Positions 19,602 to 30,485 of a DNA stretch of 64,000 nucleotides are shown in pieces. Position numbers and translations under genes: made by a program. The notes under the pieces were generated by a model that was given only the letters and a program-made list of their open reading frames with translations, did not search any database and had not been told where the DNA came from. The stretch comes from Diphasiastrum complanatum. Taxonomy: Eukaryota > Streptophyta > Lycopodiopsida > Lycopodiales > Lycopodiaceae. The stretch spans positions 13,893,221 to 13,957,220 of the forward strand of contig CM055097.1 in assembly GCA_029204225.1 (NCBI GenBank), written 5' to 3'. The stretch's first letter is position 1. Every line of letters starts with the position of its first letter.

Positions 19602-22600
19602 ATGGCTTCCAATGGTGGGATCATGCTAGAGTCTAGTGAAAGGTTGAGTTCATCAAACTACTCTACTTGGAAAGTGAGGATGGAGTCCTTACTTGAGTTG
19701 AATGAACTCATGGACATAGTTGCAGAAATTGAAGAGAGACCTCTCACACTTCAAGAGCAACAAAGGTTTGATAAGAAGGCCAAAAGGGCTCTTCATATCA
19801 TTAAAATGAATGTTACAAATGAACTTCTCAAGGAAGTTGGAAAGTGTCAAAGTGCAAGTGAGGCATGGAATGCCTTAAAGAAGCTCTTTGAATCAAAGTC
19901 CACATCTAGGGTATTGACCCTAAGGAGACAAATATTTTCTAGTAGGCAAAGAGAGGGTGAAAGTGCTCATGCATTTATCTTGAGAGTTAAGTCCCTAAGT
20001 GATGATTTAGCATGCATTGATGAGAACATAAAAGATGGTGAAATAGTCCAAGTTATGTTGAATGGTTTGCTAAATGAACATGCTAACCTTGTGCAAAGTT
20101 TTGCCATTCAAAGAGTCTTGCCAAGTGTGGTTGACTTGCAAGAAATCTTATTGGCTGAAGAACATAGGTTGCAATCAAAGCTTGATGGTGCATCCTTGCA
20201 AGGTGGAGGTGAAGAGGCTTTCTTCACAAAAGGCAAATTCAAGGGCAAAGGTAAAGGCAAAGGGAAATGGTCCAAAGGTGGTAACTTTGATCATGATGAT
20301 CACTCTTCCTCTTCCTCTTCTACTAAGAACAATAAGTCAAAGTTCAAGTGCTTTTATTGTGGGATAAAAGGTCATTTTGCAAATGAATGTTATAAGAAGA
20401 AAAGAGAGCAAGGAGAGAGGCAAGGGAATCTTACAATAGATGAGGAAGAACATAACACATGTGAATCACTTGTTATGACTTCAAGTTTGTTAGCCAACAT
20501 AGATGATAATGATCCTTGGTGGATTGATAGTGGAGCCTCATCTCACATGACAAGACATAAGGAATACTTTACATCCTTATTGTCTTATGAGGGAGAAGGT
20601 AACATCATCTACACTGCAAATGATGGTCAATGTGACATCAAAGGCATAGGCACTATTCCTATTTCCCTTTCAACAAATAGGAAAACAAATCTTGAAAATG
20701 TTTTGTACATTCCTTCAATCACTAAGAATTTGCTTAGTGTAAGTCAAATGATTGACAAAGGACTTGATGTGGAGTTCATTGGAGATGCATGTTTGATAAG
20801 TAAATGTGGATCCTTGATTGCTCAAGGTAGAAGGCATGGTAAACTTTTCAAGCTTGATGCATGTGTGATCTCTAATCATGAAGGATGTATGGCTAGGGAG
20901 CAATTGACAAACCAAGAAGTTTGGCACAAGAGGTTGGGCCATCCCAACTTCAAATCTTTGGAGGTAATGGCAAAGAAAGAGCTTGTTCTTGGTCTCCCTA
21001 AAAGTCTTGTTGCAAACAATAGTGTTTGTGAACATTGTGCCTTGTCCAAATCTCATAGACTTGCTTATTCTAGATCTACTTCTAGATCTAAAGAAGCTTT
21101 TCAACTTGTGCATTCTGATATTCATTCTTCTAGTACAACTAGCAATGGTGGGGCAAAGATGTATGCAACTTTCATTGATGACTTTAGTAGGTATACTTGG
21201 ATCTATCTTCTTAAAAGTAAGGATGAAGTGTTTGCTGCATTTGTCAAGTTCAAGAATGAAATGGAAAACCAATTCAATACAAAGATCAAATGCTTAAGAT
21301 CTGATAATGGAGGGGAATACACCTCAAATAGGTTCAAAGACTTTTGTATAGCACATGGGATTAAGAGGGAGATGTCTAGTCCTAGGACTCCACAACAGAA
21401 TGGAGTGGCCGAGAGGAAGAATAGAACCCTTTGTGAATGTGCCAAGGCAATGAGACTACATGCTAATCTTGCTAAGTCTTTTTGGGGGGAAGCTTTAGCA
21501 TGTGCTAACTATCTATGTAATAGATGGACAAGTGCTTCCTTGGATGGTAAAACTCCTCATGAGGTTCTTTATGGTAGAAGGCCGAGTGTCAAGCATTGTA
21601 GGATCTTTGGATGTACATGTTTTGTCAATATCACACTTGATGATAGAACTAAAGAAGATCCTTCATCAAAGAAGGGTGTGTTTGTTGGCTATAGTGAAGT
21701 AAGCAAGGCTTACAAAGTGTACATTCCTTCTACAAAGAAAGTTGTCATAAGTAGGGATGTCATCTTTCATGAAGAGAATGTTTCCAATGTTGTTGATGTT
21801 GATGTTGATGTGCCTACTAATCATCATGATGTGCAAGATGTCTTGGATGAAGATGGAGATGCCACTCCAAAGCAAACTTCAAGGAAGACTCAAAGGCAAA
21901 GGGCTAAGCCATCAAGGCTAACCTATGATGAAAAAGGAAAGCAAGTGGTGGACAACTCTAACTTTGCTTTTCTTACCTCTTTTGATGAACCAACTTGTGT
22001 AGGTGAAGCAATTCAAAAGAAGGAATGGATCCAAGCCATGGATCATGAGCATCAAGCACTCATCAAAAGCAACACATGGAGGTTGGTAAAGCTTCCAAAG
22101 GACAAGAAGGCAATTGATTGTAAGTGGATCTTCAAGATCAAGACAAATCAAGATGGATCAATCAACAAGTACAAGGCAAGGTTGGTGGCAAAGGGGTATG
22201 CTCAAGAATATGGTATTGACTATGATGAGACCTTTGCACCCGTGGCAAAGATGGTAACTATTCGAATCCTAATCTCTCTTGCAACTCTTTATGATTGGGA
22301 TATGTGGCAAATGGATGTTACTAATGCCTTCTTGAATGGTGATCTTGAAGAAGATATTTACATGGAGCAACCCGAGGGCTATGTTTCACATGATGAGCCT
22401 AATCATGTGTGCTATCTCCAAAAGAGTTTGTATGGGCTAAAGCAAGCACCAAGGAGTTGGTATGCTAAGCTCAATTCCTTCTTACTTTCTCAAAACTTTG
22501 TTATGAGTGAGTATGATCATTCTCTCTACTTTAGATTGAATGAAAATGATATCACTTTACTTTTGATCTATGTTGATGACATTATCTTAAGTGGTGGTAA

Positions 22601-23555
22601 CAATCTAGATATAGATGAAATCAAGATGGCACTCAAAAGAGAGTTTGAAATTCAAGATCTTGGTAAACTTCATTATATCTTAGGAATAGAGATTATTAGA
22701 ACTTCTAAATCTACATTCATATGTCAAGAAAAGTATGTTAACTCTATTCTAAAAAGGTTTCATATGGAAGATTGTAAAGTTGTTTCTACTCCTATGGAAT
22801 CAAATGTAAAGCTAACTACAAGAAGTAATGAAAGATCCTTCAAGGACATTACTCTCTATAGAAAGCTAATAGGATCTCTTATATGGTTAACCATCACAAG
22901 ACCTGATCTAAGCTTTGTGGTTGGTAAACTAAGTCAATTTATGCAAGATCCTAGTGAGGCTCATTGGAAGCTAGGAAAGAGAGTACTTAGATACATCTCG
23001 GGATCTAGAGATTTTGGCATCTTGTATGGAGGTACTACACCTAACCTTTGTGGATTTTCAGATTCAGATTTTGCAGGTGATCAAATGGATAGGAAGTCAA
23101 CAAGTGCCTTTGCAATCTATCTTGGAGATGGAGTGGTCTCATGGCTATCAAAGAAGCAACCAACTATCTCTCTATCTTCCAGCGAAGCCGAGTACAAGGC
23201 ATTAACAACATGCACCAAGGAGATTCTTTGGATCAAGAGGATGTTATTGGATCTTCACTTGCTGGAACCAAAGAAGACTCCAATCATACTTTGTGATAAC
23301 CTTTCAGCCCAAAGCTTGGCAAGCAATCCTGTTTTTCATGCAAGGAGCAAGCACATTGAGATTGCTCACCATTTTGTGAGAGATCAAGTCATTGCCAAAG
23401 AGGTGGAGCTTCAACATGTCTCTTCAAAGGAGTGTGTGGCTGATATCTTCACCAAACCATTGGGAAAGGACCTATATTTAATGCATAGATCTAATCTTGG
23501 AATGTGCTCAAAGACTATGTTGAAACTAGCATCCAATGTTGAAGAGGGAGTGTGA
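19602..23555 (+). CDS. Copia gag-pol polyprotein, array A unit 1
   Basis: One uninterrupted 1317-codon frame holds every copia domain in order. Gag (UBN2 type) includes YSTWKVRMESLLELNELMD. The CCHC zinc knuckle is C250, C253, H258, C263. The protease active site is D309-S-G-A. A GAG-pre-integrase segment (HKRLGHPNFKSL) follows, then integrase with D506, D568 and E604 (a 35-residue D-E gap). Reverse transcriptase has Y990-V-D992-D993, and RNase H includes D1154 and E1195. The length is normal for a one-frame copia polyprotein. The ATG at 19602 is the first that opens the Gag domain. The C-terminus is encoded by the purine tract, and the stop (23553-23555) lies inside the next LTR. No broken motif is visible, so this copy looks competent. 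It should act in cytoplasmic particles and then insert cDNA in the nucleus. Confidence 0.98.
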   Translation: MASNGGIMLESSERLSSSNYSTWKVRMESLLELNELMDIVAEIEERPLTLQEQQRFDKKAKRALHIIKMNVTNELLKEVGKCQSASEAWNALKKLFESKSTSRVLTLRRQIFSSRQREGESAHAFILRVKSLSDDLACIDENIKDGEIVQVMLNGLLNEHANLVQSFAIQRVLPSVVDLQEILLAEEHRLQSKLDGASLQGGGEEAFFTKGKFKGKGKGKGKWSKGGNFDHDDHSSSSSSTKNNKSKFKCFYCGIKGHFANECYKKKREQGERQGNLTIDEEEHNTCESLVMTSSLLANIDDNDPWWIDSGASSHMTRHKEYFTSLLSYEGEGNIIYTANDGQCDIKGIGTIPISLSTNRKTNLENVLYIPSITKNLLSVSQMIDKGLDVEFIGDACLISKCGSLIAQGRRHGKLFKLDACVISNHEGCMAREQLTNQEVWHKRLGHPNFKSLEVMAKKELVLGLPKSLVANNSVCEHCALSKSHRLAYSRSTSRSKEAFQLVHSDIHSSSTTSNGGAKMYATFIDDFSRYTWIYLLKSKDEVFAAFVKFKNEMENQFNTKIKCLRSDNGGEYTSNRFKDFCIAHGIKREMSSPRTPQQNGVAERKNRTLCECAKAMRLHANLAKSFWGEALACANYLCNRWTSASLDGKTPHEVLYGRRPSVKHCRIFGCTCFVNITLDDRTKEDPSSKKGVFVGYSEVSKAYKVYIPSTKKVVISRDVIFHEENVSNVVDVDVDVPTNHHDVQDVLDEDGDATPKQTSRKTQRQRAKPSRLTYDEKGKQVVDNSNFAFLTSFDEPTCVGEAIQKKEWIQAMDHEHQALIKSNTWRLVKLPKDKKAIDCKWIFKIKTNQDGSINKYKARLVAKGYAQEYGIDYDETFAPVAKMVTIRILISLATLYDWDMWQMDVTNAFLNGDLEEDIYMEQPEGYVSHDEPNHVCYLQKSLYGLKQAPRSWYAKLNSFLLSQNFVMSEYDHSLYFRLNENDITLLLIYVDDIILSGGNNLDIDEIKMALKREFEIQDLGKLHYILGIEIIRTSKSTFICQEKYVNSILKRFHMEDCKVVSTPMESNVKLTTRSNERSFKDITLYRKLIGSLIWLTITRPDLSFVVGKLSQFMQDPSEAHWKLGKRVLRYISGSRDFGILYGGTTPNLCGFSDSDFAGDQMDRKSTSAFAIYLGDGVVSWLSKKQPTISLSSSEAEYKALTTCTKEILWIKRMLLDLHLLEPKKTPIILCDNLSAQSLASNPVFHARSKHIEIAHHFVRDQVIAKEVELQHVSSKECVADIFTKPLGKDLYLMHRSNLGMCSKTMLKLASNVEEGV
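23541..23550 (+). other. Polypurine tract, array A unit 1
   Basis: GAAGAGGGAG immediately before LTR 2, also coding for the last residues of Pol. It primes plus-strand DNA synthesis. Confidence 0.9.
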
Positions 23556-24205
23556 AAATTGTCAACATTTCCTAGCTAGTTTGAGGCCTAAATTGGCTAA
23601 AATTGTAAATAGTTTTGGTTCTGGAGTTTCACACGTGTGAACCAGGCCACAATGTTTTTATTTACTGTATTTTTTCAGTATGATGAAGTGTCAAACTTCA
23701 TACCCTTCAAAATGAGACCATTTTGATGTATTTTGGTCATATAAGCCATTTTTAGCTATTTTTTCTATATAGGGAATATCTAGGGTCAAGTACCTTCTAG
23801 AGAGAGGAGAGAGAGTCATCTTCCTCATCCATAAATAGTAGGGAAGTCGTGGAGAACAGGTTGGAGAAACCTTTTGTATGCTTCATTGAGATCAATAGAT
23901 CATTGTCATTGTTTCTTCCTCCATTGAGAGCATTGTTGTGTGTATTGTCTTCAAGCTATTGTGTATGATCTTAGGTGCTTTCCAAAAGTGGTAGGCTGAT
24001 GTATTATGGACTGTATAATGCTATTTTGGGCCGCACTTGATGTTTATGGAAGTTTCCATTTGTGATAAATGCTTTTTGATCAAGTTCTTTGCATTCTAGG
24101 TAGCATAGAATGTGTTGCCAATTCCTAGCTTATGTAGTTTGGAGTGCAAGCATTCAAGCCAATGATCTTGGAGTTTAGATCCACTTAGGATCTGTATTTT
24201 TCACA
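23551..24205 (+). repeat. Array A LTR 2, central and shared
   Basis: 655 bp, serving as 3' LTR of unit 1 and 5' LTR of unit 2. No target duplication lies next to it: its left neighbour is pol and its right neighbour the second primer site. Palindrome at 23628-23641. Confidence 0.97.
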
Positions 24206-24220
24206 TGGTATCAGAGCTGG
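24206..24220 (+). other. Primer binding site, array A unit 2
   Basis: TGGTATCAGAGCTGG directly after LTR 2, identical to the site at 18454. Confidence 0.95.
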
Positions 24221-25353
24221 TTGGCTTCTATTTATAGTAAGTATTCCATTTTTGGTGATATTTGGATGTTTGATCAAGTTCTAGCATGATTTTGCATTGC
24301 TTTGTTGATCAAATCTTACTAACCTTTGTTTTGCATATTTCAGGTCTATTGAAGATCAGAGGCTGAAAAGAAACTATTTTGGATCAGATCATAACACCTA
24401 ATCATTTGTGATTGTGAGGCTTGTGCATATTCAATACTAACAATGTTCTTTTCAATCCTATTGTTGACAATCTCCATTCTTGGATGAACACTCTCCTTAA
24501 GTGGATGAAACTTCTCCTTAAGTGGATGACAAATGCTCTTTTGAGTGAGTTGTAATTCTCCTAAAGGCTGAGCAAAGCTCCCATTTGGATGAAAGATCCC
24601 CTTTTTTGGGTGAACATATTGTAAGCTCCATTGTGAAGAGCATATTGTAAAGATTGTCATCAATTTTGGCATAAATTTTGGTGTACTTTGTTGAGCATGT
24701 AAGTAACTCTCCTTATGTAATTTGATTGGAGCATTTGCTGGAAGGTGTTAACCATTATGCAAGTGTGTTTTCAGGTTCTTAACAGGTTGAGGAACATTCT
24801 CATGTGAAGTGATCTTAGATCTACATCTAAACACCAAGATTTGACAAGATAGTGAAGCTAGTCTTGTGATTCACTAAGTGTGCTCATTCATTCACCTCTA
24901 AATCTTGTATTTATCACTTGCTGGAGTTTATAAACTTTTAGAAGTGTGGTTTACATGTGGTTTTACAGGTTGAATCAATATCTTAGTGTGTTGATCATAT
25001 GTTGATCAAGTTTGTTCATTACTAGGTAATCTTGGCATCCTAGTTTTGGGTATTTTCTAAGAATGCAAGTAACTCTTCACACCATAACTTGATTTGGTCA
25101 CTTGCTGGAAAGTTTGAGAGCTTAAGCAAGAGTGTGTTCAGGTTGGTTTGATTTTGTAATCCATTCTTAGTGTGTGCAAAGTGTTGCATGTGTTTCAATC
25201 TTCCTTTCTATGCTTGGAAACCATCTAGGTTCAAGATAGAAGTGTTTTAGGGTCCTAAATCTTCATAGATCTCTTTATCTATCATTTGTTGAGAGAAAAG
25301 TGAGTGCTAAGTGCTTTAGGACAGAACCTAAAAGTTGAAGAAATATTAGAATC

Positions 25354-28300
25354 ATGGCTTCCAATGGTGGGATCATGCTAGAGTCTAGTGAAAGGTTGAG
25401 TTCATCAAACTACTCTACTTGGAAAGTGAGGATGGAGTCCTTACTTGAGTTGAATGAACTCATGGACATAGTTGCAGAAATTGAAGAGAGACCTCTCACA
25501 CTTCAAGAGCAACAAAGGTTTGATAAGAAGGCCAAAAGGGCTCTTCATATCATTAAAATGAATGTTACAAATGAACTTCTCAAGGAAGTTGGAAAGTGTC
25601 AAAGTGCAAGTGAGGCATGGAATGCCTTAAAGAAGCTCTTTGAATCAAAGTCCACATCTAGGGTATTGACCCTAAGGAGACAAATATTTTCTAGTAGGCA
25701 AAGAGAGGGTGAAAGTGCTCATGCATTTATCTTGAGAGTTAAGTCCCTAAGTGATGATTTAGCATGCATTGATGAGAACATAAAAGATGGTGAAATAGTC
25801 CAAGTTATGTTGAATGGTTTGCTAAATGAACATGCTAACCTTGTGCAAAGTTTTGCCATTCAAAGAGTCTTGCCAAGTGTGGTTGACTTGCAAGAAATCT
25901 TATTGGCTGAAGAACATAGGTTGCAATCAAAGCTTGATGGTGCATCCTTGCAAGGTGGAGGTGAAGAGGCTTTCTTCACAAAAGGCAAATTCAAGGGCAA
26001 AGGTAAAGGCAAAGGGAAATGGTCCAAAGGTGGTAACTTTGATCATGATGATCACTCTTCCTCTTCCTCTTCTACTAAGAACAATAAGTCAAAGTTCAAG
26101 TGCTTTTATTGTGGGATAAAAGGTCATTTTGCAAATGAATGTTATAAGAAGAAAAGAGAGCAAGGAGAGAGGCAAGGGAATCTTACAATAGATGAGGAAG
26201 AACATAACACATGTGAATCACTTGTTATGACTTCAAGTTTGTTAGCCAACATAGATGATAATGATCCTTGGTGGATTGATAGTGGAGCCTCATCTCACAT
26301 GACAAGACATAAGGAATACTTTACATCCTTATTGTCTTATGAGGGAGAAGGTAACATCATCTACACTGCAAATGATGGTCAATGTGACATCAAAGGCATA
26401 GGCACTATTCCTATTTCCCTTTCAACAAATAGGAAAACAAATCTTGAAAATGTTTTGTACATTCCTTCAATCACTAAGAATTTGCTTAGTGTAAGTCAAA
26501 TGATTGACAAAGGACTTGATGTGGAGTTCATTGGAGATGCATGTTTGATAAGTAAATGTGGATCCTTGATTGCTCAAGGTAGAAGGCATGGTAAACTTTT
26601 CAAGCTTGATGCATGTGTGATCTCTAATCATGAAGGATGTATGGCTAGGGAGCAATTGACAAACCAAGAAGTTTGGCACAAGAGGTTGGGCCATCCCAAC
26701 TTCAAATCTTTGGAGGTAATGGCAAAGAAAGAGCTTGTTCTTGGTCTCCCTAAAAGTCTTGTTGCAAACAATAGTGTTTGTGAACATTGTGCCTTGTCCA
26801 AATCTCATAGACTTGCTTATTCTAGATCTACTTCTAGATCTAAAGAAGCTTTTCAACTTGTGCATTCTGATATTCATTCTTCTAGTACAACTAGCAATGG
26901 TGGGGCAAAGATGTATGCAACTTTCATTGATGACTTTAGTAGGTATACTTGGATCTATCTTCTTAAAAGTAAGGATGAAGTGTTTGCTGCATTTGTCAAG
27001 TTCAAGAATGAAATGGAAAACCAATTCAATACAAAGATCAAATGCTTAAGATCTGATAATGGAGGGGAATACACCTCAAATAGGTTCAAAGACTTTTGTA
27101 TAGCACATGGGATTAAGAGGGAGATGTCTAGTCCTAGGACTCCACAACAGAATGGAGTGGCCGAGAGGAAGAATAGAACCCTTTGTGAATGTGCCAAGGC
27201 AATGAGACTACATGCTAATCTTGCTAAGTCTTTTTGGGGGGAAGCTTTAGCATGTGCTAACTATCTATGTAATAGATGGACAAGTGCTTCCTTGGATGGT
27301 AAAACTCCTCATGAGGTTCTTTATGGTAGAAGGCCGAGTGTCAAGCATTGTAGGATCTTTGGATGTACATGTTTTGTCAATATCACACTTGATGATAGAA
27401 CTAAAGAAGATCCTTCATCAAAGAAGGGTGTGTTTGTTGGCTATAGTGAAGTAAGCAAGGCTTACAAAGTGTACATTCCTTCTACAAAGAAAGTTGTCAT
27501 AAGTAGGGATGTCATCTTTCATGAAGAGAATGTTTCCAATGTTGTTGATGTTGATGTTGATGTGCCTACTAATCATCATGATGTGCAAGATGTCTTGGAT
27601 GAAGATGGAGATGCCACTCCAAAGCAAACTTCAAGGAAGACTCAAAGGCAAAGGGCTAAGCCATCAAGGCTAACCTATGATGAAAAAGGAAAGCAAGTGG
27701 TGGACAACTCTAACTTTGCTTTTCTTACCTCTTTTGATGAACCAACTTGTGTAGGTGAAGCAATTCAAAAGAAGGAATGGATCCAAGCCATGGATCATGA
27801 GCATCAAGCACTCATCAAAAGCAACACATGGAGGTTGGTAAAGCTTCCAAAGGACAAGAAGGCAATTGATTGTAAGTGGATCTTCAAGATCAAGACAAAT
27901 CAAGATGGATCAATCAACAAGTACAAGGCAAGGTTGGTGGCAAAGGGGTATGCTCAAGAATATGGTATTGACTATGATGAGACCTTTGCACCCGTGGCAA
28001 AGATGGTAACTATTCGAATCCTAATCTCTCTTGCAACTCTTTATGATTGGGATATGTGGCAAATGGATGTTACTAATGCCTTCTTGAATGGTGATCTTGA
28101 AGAAGATATTTACATGGAGCAACCCGAGGGCTATGTTTCACATGATGAGCCTAATCATGTGTGCTATCTCCAAAAGAGTTTGTATGGGCTAAAGCAAGCA
28201 CCAAGGAGTTGGTATGCTAAGCTCAATTCCTTCTTACTTTCTCAAAACTTTGTTATGAGTGAGTATGATCATTCTCTCTACTTTAGATTGAATGAAAATG

Positions 28301-29307
28301 ATATCACTTTACTTTTGATCTATGTTGATGACATTATCTTAAGTGGTGGTAACAATCTAGATATAGATGAAATCAAGATGGCACTCAAAAGAGAGTTTGA
28401 AATTCAAGATCTTGGTAAACTTCATTATATCTTAGGAATAGAGATTATTAGAACTTCTAAATCTACATTCATATGTCAAGAAAAGTATGTTAACTCTATT
28501 CTAAAAAGGTTTCATATGGAAGATTGTAAAGTTGTTTCTACTCCTATGGAATCAAATGTAAAGCTAACTACAAGAAGTAATGAAAGATCCTTCAAGGACA
28601 TTACTCTCTATAGAAAGCTAATAGGATCTCTTATATGGTTAACCATCACAAGACCTGATCTAAGCTTTGTGGTTGGTAAACTAAGTCAATTTATGCAAGA
28701 TCCTAGTGAGGCTCATTGGAAGCTAGGAAAGAGAGTACTTAGATACATCTCGGGATCTAGAGATTTTGGCATCTTGTATGGAGGTACTACACCTAACCTT
28801 TGTGGATTTTCAGATTCAGATTTTGCAGGTGATCAAATGGATAGGAAGTCAACAAGTGCCTTTGCAATCTATCTTGGAGATGGAGTGGTCTCATGGCTAT
28901 CAAAGAAGCAACCAACTATCTCTCTATCTTCCAGCGAAGCCGAGTACAAGGCATTAACAACATGCACCAAGGAGATTCTTTGGATCAAGAGGATGTTATT
29001 GGATCTTCACTTGCTGGAACCAAAGAAGACTCCAATCATACTTTGTGATAACCTTTCAGCCCAAAGCTTGGCAAGCAATCCTGTTTTTCATGCAAGGAGC
29101 AAGCACATTGAGATTGCTCACCATTTTGTGAGAGATCAAGTCATTGCCAAAGAGGTGGAGCTTCAACATGTCTCTTCAAAGGAGTGTGTGGCTGATATCT
29201 TCACCAAACCATTGGGAAAGGACCTATATTTAATGCATAGATCTAATCTTGGAATGTGCTCAAAGACTATGTTGAAACTAGCATCCAATGTTGAAGAGGG
29301 AGTGTGA
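25354..29307 (+). CDS. Copia gag-pol polyprotein, array A unit 2
   Basis: A second complete 1317-codon frame whose translation is identical, as far as I can read, to the one starting at 19602, shifted by exactly 5752 bp. All catalytic residues are present: zinc knuckle C250/C253/H258/C263, D309 protease, D506/D568/E604 integrase, YVDD 990-993 and RNase H D1154. Start, stop and overlap with the following LTR (29303) are the same. Identity across nearly 4 kb means the two units separated very recently, for example by recombination between LTRs of two cDNAs or by unequal crossing-over after insertion. A collapsed or duplicated assembly is less likely because the outer LTRs and target sites are unique. 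Confidence 0.98.
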   Translation: MASNGGIMLESSERLSSSNYSTWKVRMESLLELNELMDIVAEIEERPLTLQEQQRFDKKAKRALHIIKMNVTNELLKEVGKCQSASEAWNALKKLFESKSTSRVLTLRRQIFSSRQREGESAHAFILRVKSLSDDLACIDENIKDGEIVQVMLNGLLNEHANLVQSFAIQRVLPSVVDLQEILLAEEHRLQSKLDGASLQGGGEEAFFTKGKFKGKGKGKGKWSKGGNFDHDDHSSSSSSTKNNKSKFKCFYCGIKGHFANECYKKKREQGERQGNLTIDEEEHNTCESLVMTSSLLANIDDNDPWWIDSGASSHMTRHKEYFTSLLSYEGEGNIIYTANDGQCDIKGIGTIPISLSTNRKTNLENVLYIPSITKNLLSVSQMIDKGLDVEFIGDACLISKCGSLIAQGRRHGKLFKLDACVISNHEGCMAREQLTNQEVWHKRLGHPNFKSLEVMAKKELVLGLPKSLVANNSVCEHCALSKSHRLAYSRSTSRSKEAFQLVHSDIHSSSTTSNGGAKMYATFIDDFSRYTWIYLLKSKDEVFAAFVKFKNEMENQFNTKIKCLRSDNGGEYTSNRFKDFCIAHGIKREMSSPRTPQQNGVAERKNRTLCECAKAMRLHANLAKSFWGEALACANYLCNRWTSASLDGKTPHEVLYGRRPSVKHCRIFGCTCFVNITLDDRTKEDPSSKKGVFVGYSEVSKAYKVYIPSTKKVVISRDVIFHEENVSNVVDVDVDVPTNHHDVQDVLDEDGDATPKQTSRKTQRQRAKPSRLTYDEKGKQVVDNSNFAFLTSFDEPTCVGEAIQKKEWIQAMDHEHQALIKSNTWRLVKLPKDKKAIDCKWIFKIKTNQDGSINKYKARLVAKGYAQEYGIDYDETFAPVAKMVTIRILISLATLYDWDMWQMDVTNAFLNGDLEEDIYMEQPEGYVSHDEPNHVCYLQKSLYGLKQAPRSWYAKLNSFLLSQNFVMSEYDHSLYFRLNENDITLLLIYVDDIILSGGNNLDIDEIKMALKREFEIQDLGKLHYILGIEIIRTSKSTFICQEKYVNSILKRFHMEDCKVVSTPMESNVKLTTRSNERSFKDITLYRKLIGSLIWLTITRPDLSFVVGKLSQFMQDPSEAHWKLGKRVLRYISGSRDFGILYGGTTPNLCGFSDSDFAGDQMDRKSTSAFAIYLGDGVVSWLSKKQPTISLSSSEAEYKALTTCTKEILWIKRMLLDLHLLEPKKTPIILCDNLSAQSLASNPVFHARSKHIEIAHHFVRDQVIAKEVELQHVSSKECVADIFTKPLGKDLYLMHRSNLGMCSKTMLKLASNVEEGV

Positions 29308-29957
29308 AAATTGTCAACATTTCCTAGCTAGTTTGAGGCCTAAATTGGCTAAAATTGTAAATAGTTTTGGTTCTGGAGTTTCACACGTGTGAACCAGGCC
29401 ACAATGTTTTTATTTACTGTATTTTTTCAGTATGATGAAGTGTCAAACTTCATACCCTTCAAAATGAGACCATTTTGATGTATTTTGGTCATATAAGCCA
29501 TTTTTAGCTATTTTTTCTATATAGGGAATATCTAGGGTCAAGTACCTTCTAGAGAGAGGAGAGAGAGTCATCTTCCTCATCCATAAATAGTAGGGAAGTC
29601 GTGGAGAACAGGTTGGAGAAACCTTTTGTATGCTTCATTGAGATCAATAGATCATTGTCATTGTTTCTTCCTCCATTGAGAGCATTGTTGTGTGTATTGT
29701 CTTCAAGCTATTGTGTATGATCTTAGGTGCTTTCCAAAAGTGGTAGGCTGATGTATTATGGACTGTATAATGCTATTTTGGGCCGCACTTGATGTTTATG
29801 GAAGTTTCCATTTGTGATAAATGCTTTTTGATCAAGTTCTTTGCATTCTAGGTAGCATAGAATGTGTTGCCAATTCCTAGCTTATGTAGTTTGGAGTGCA
29901 AGCATTCAAGCCAATGATCTTGGAGTTTAGATCCACTTAGGATCTGTATTTTTCACA
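29303..29957 (+). repeat. Array A LTR 3
   Basis: 655 bp, 3' end of the array, followed by TTGGA (29958-29962). I see no difference from LTR 2. Palindrome at 29380-29393. Confidence 0.97.
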
Positions 29958-29962
29958 TTGGA

Positions 29963-30485
29963 CACATGCATAATGATTTGTACAATTCTAGTTGAAAATT
30001 TGACGCTTGGTAAAAGTAGGTAGAAATGCATGCATGTAAAGTGACAAACGTCACTAATTCTCCAGTTTTCACTTTTAGATGTGGAGGAAAGATGGAGAGA
30101 GATGGTTCTACCTCGAGCTACTCCAAACTCCATAAATATGTGTAGACTCTCTCATATTTTTTGATGAAGAACCAAGCTTTGAAGCTATTCCATGTCAATT
30201 TGGCTCAACAGTATTGTTTGCTTGAATTTTTGCTCTCTCTTTCTCTCTCTAACTCGAGTAGAGAATTATGCTAATGCATTAAATTCTTGTACTTCTTCTC
30301 TTTTGTTTTTCAAAGCAATCGTTCTTTGATTCTTAGCATGCTAGATTGTGATTTAGACATAAAATCTTTTACTAGATCTTGGCATTCAATCTAGAATCAA
30401 TTTATGTGCTAGACACAAAGCTTAACAAGATCATTCACACTTGAGGATCATTCCCCACACGTGTGAGCTTGCTGGAATTTTATCA
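29963..30485 (+). repeat. Element B 5' LTR, second part
   Basis: Matches 34840-35361 of the 3' LTR. Contains CACACGTGTG (30456-30465) and a CATAAATATG TATA-like box near 30131. Ends TTTTATCA before the primer site. Confidence 0.95.

Larger units (their letters stand above)
17799..29957 (+). mobile_element. Tandem copia array A: three LTRs, two complete internal regions
   Basis: Two complete copia elements share a central LTR: LTR 17799-18453, internal region, LTR 23551-24205, internal region, LTR 29303-29957. The repeat period is exactly 5752 bp. The 5-bp duplication TTGGA occurs only at the outer ends (17794-17798 and 29958-29962), and the uninterrupted B LTR has a single TTGGA at the matching place (34835-34839), so the array occupies one insertion site. 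Each unit has a primer site, leader, 1317-codon gag-pol and purine tract, and appears autonomous. The only LTR difference I found is 18016 A against T at 23768 and 29520. Confidence 0.97.

Noticed and set aside
20715-21445. Minus-strand frames of 185 and 80 codons, repeated at 26467-27197
   Set aside because: Antisense to the gag-pre-integrase and integrase of array A; they repeat only because the element is duplicated.
17799-29957. Treating the array as two independent adjacent insertions
   Set aside because: No target duplication beside the central LTR, and the outer TTGGA pair matches one empty site.
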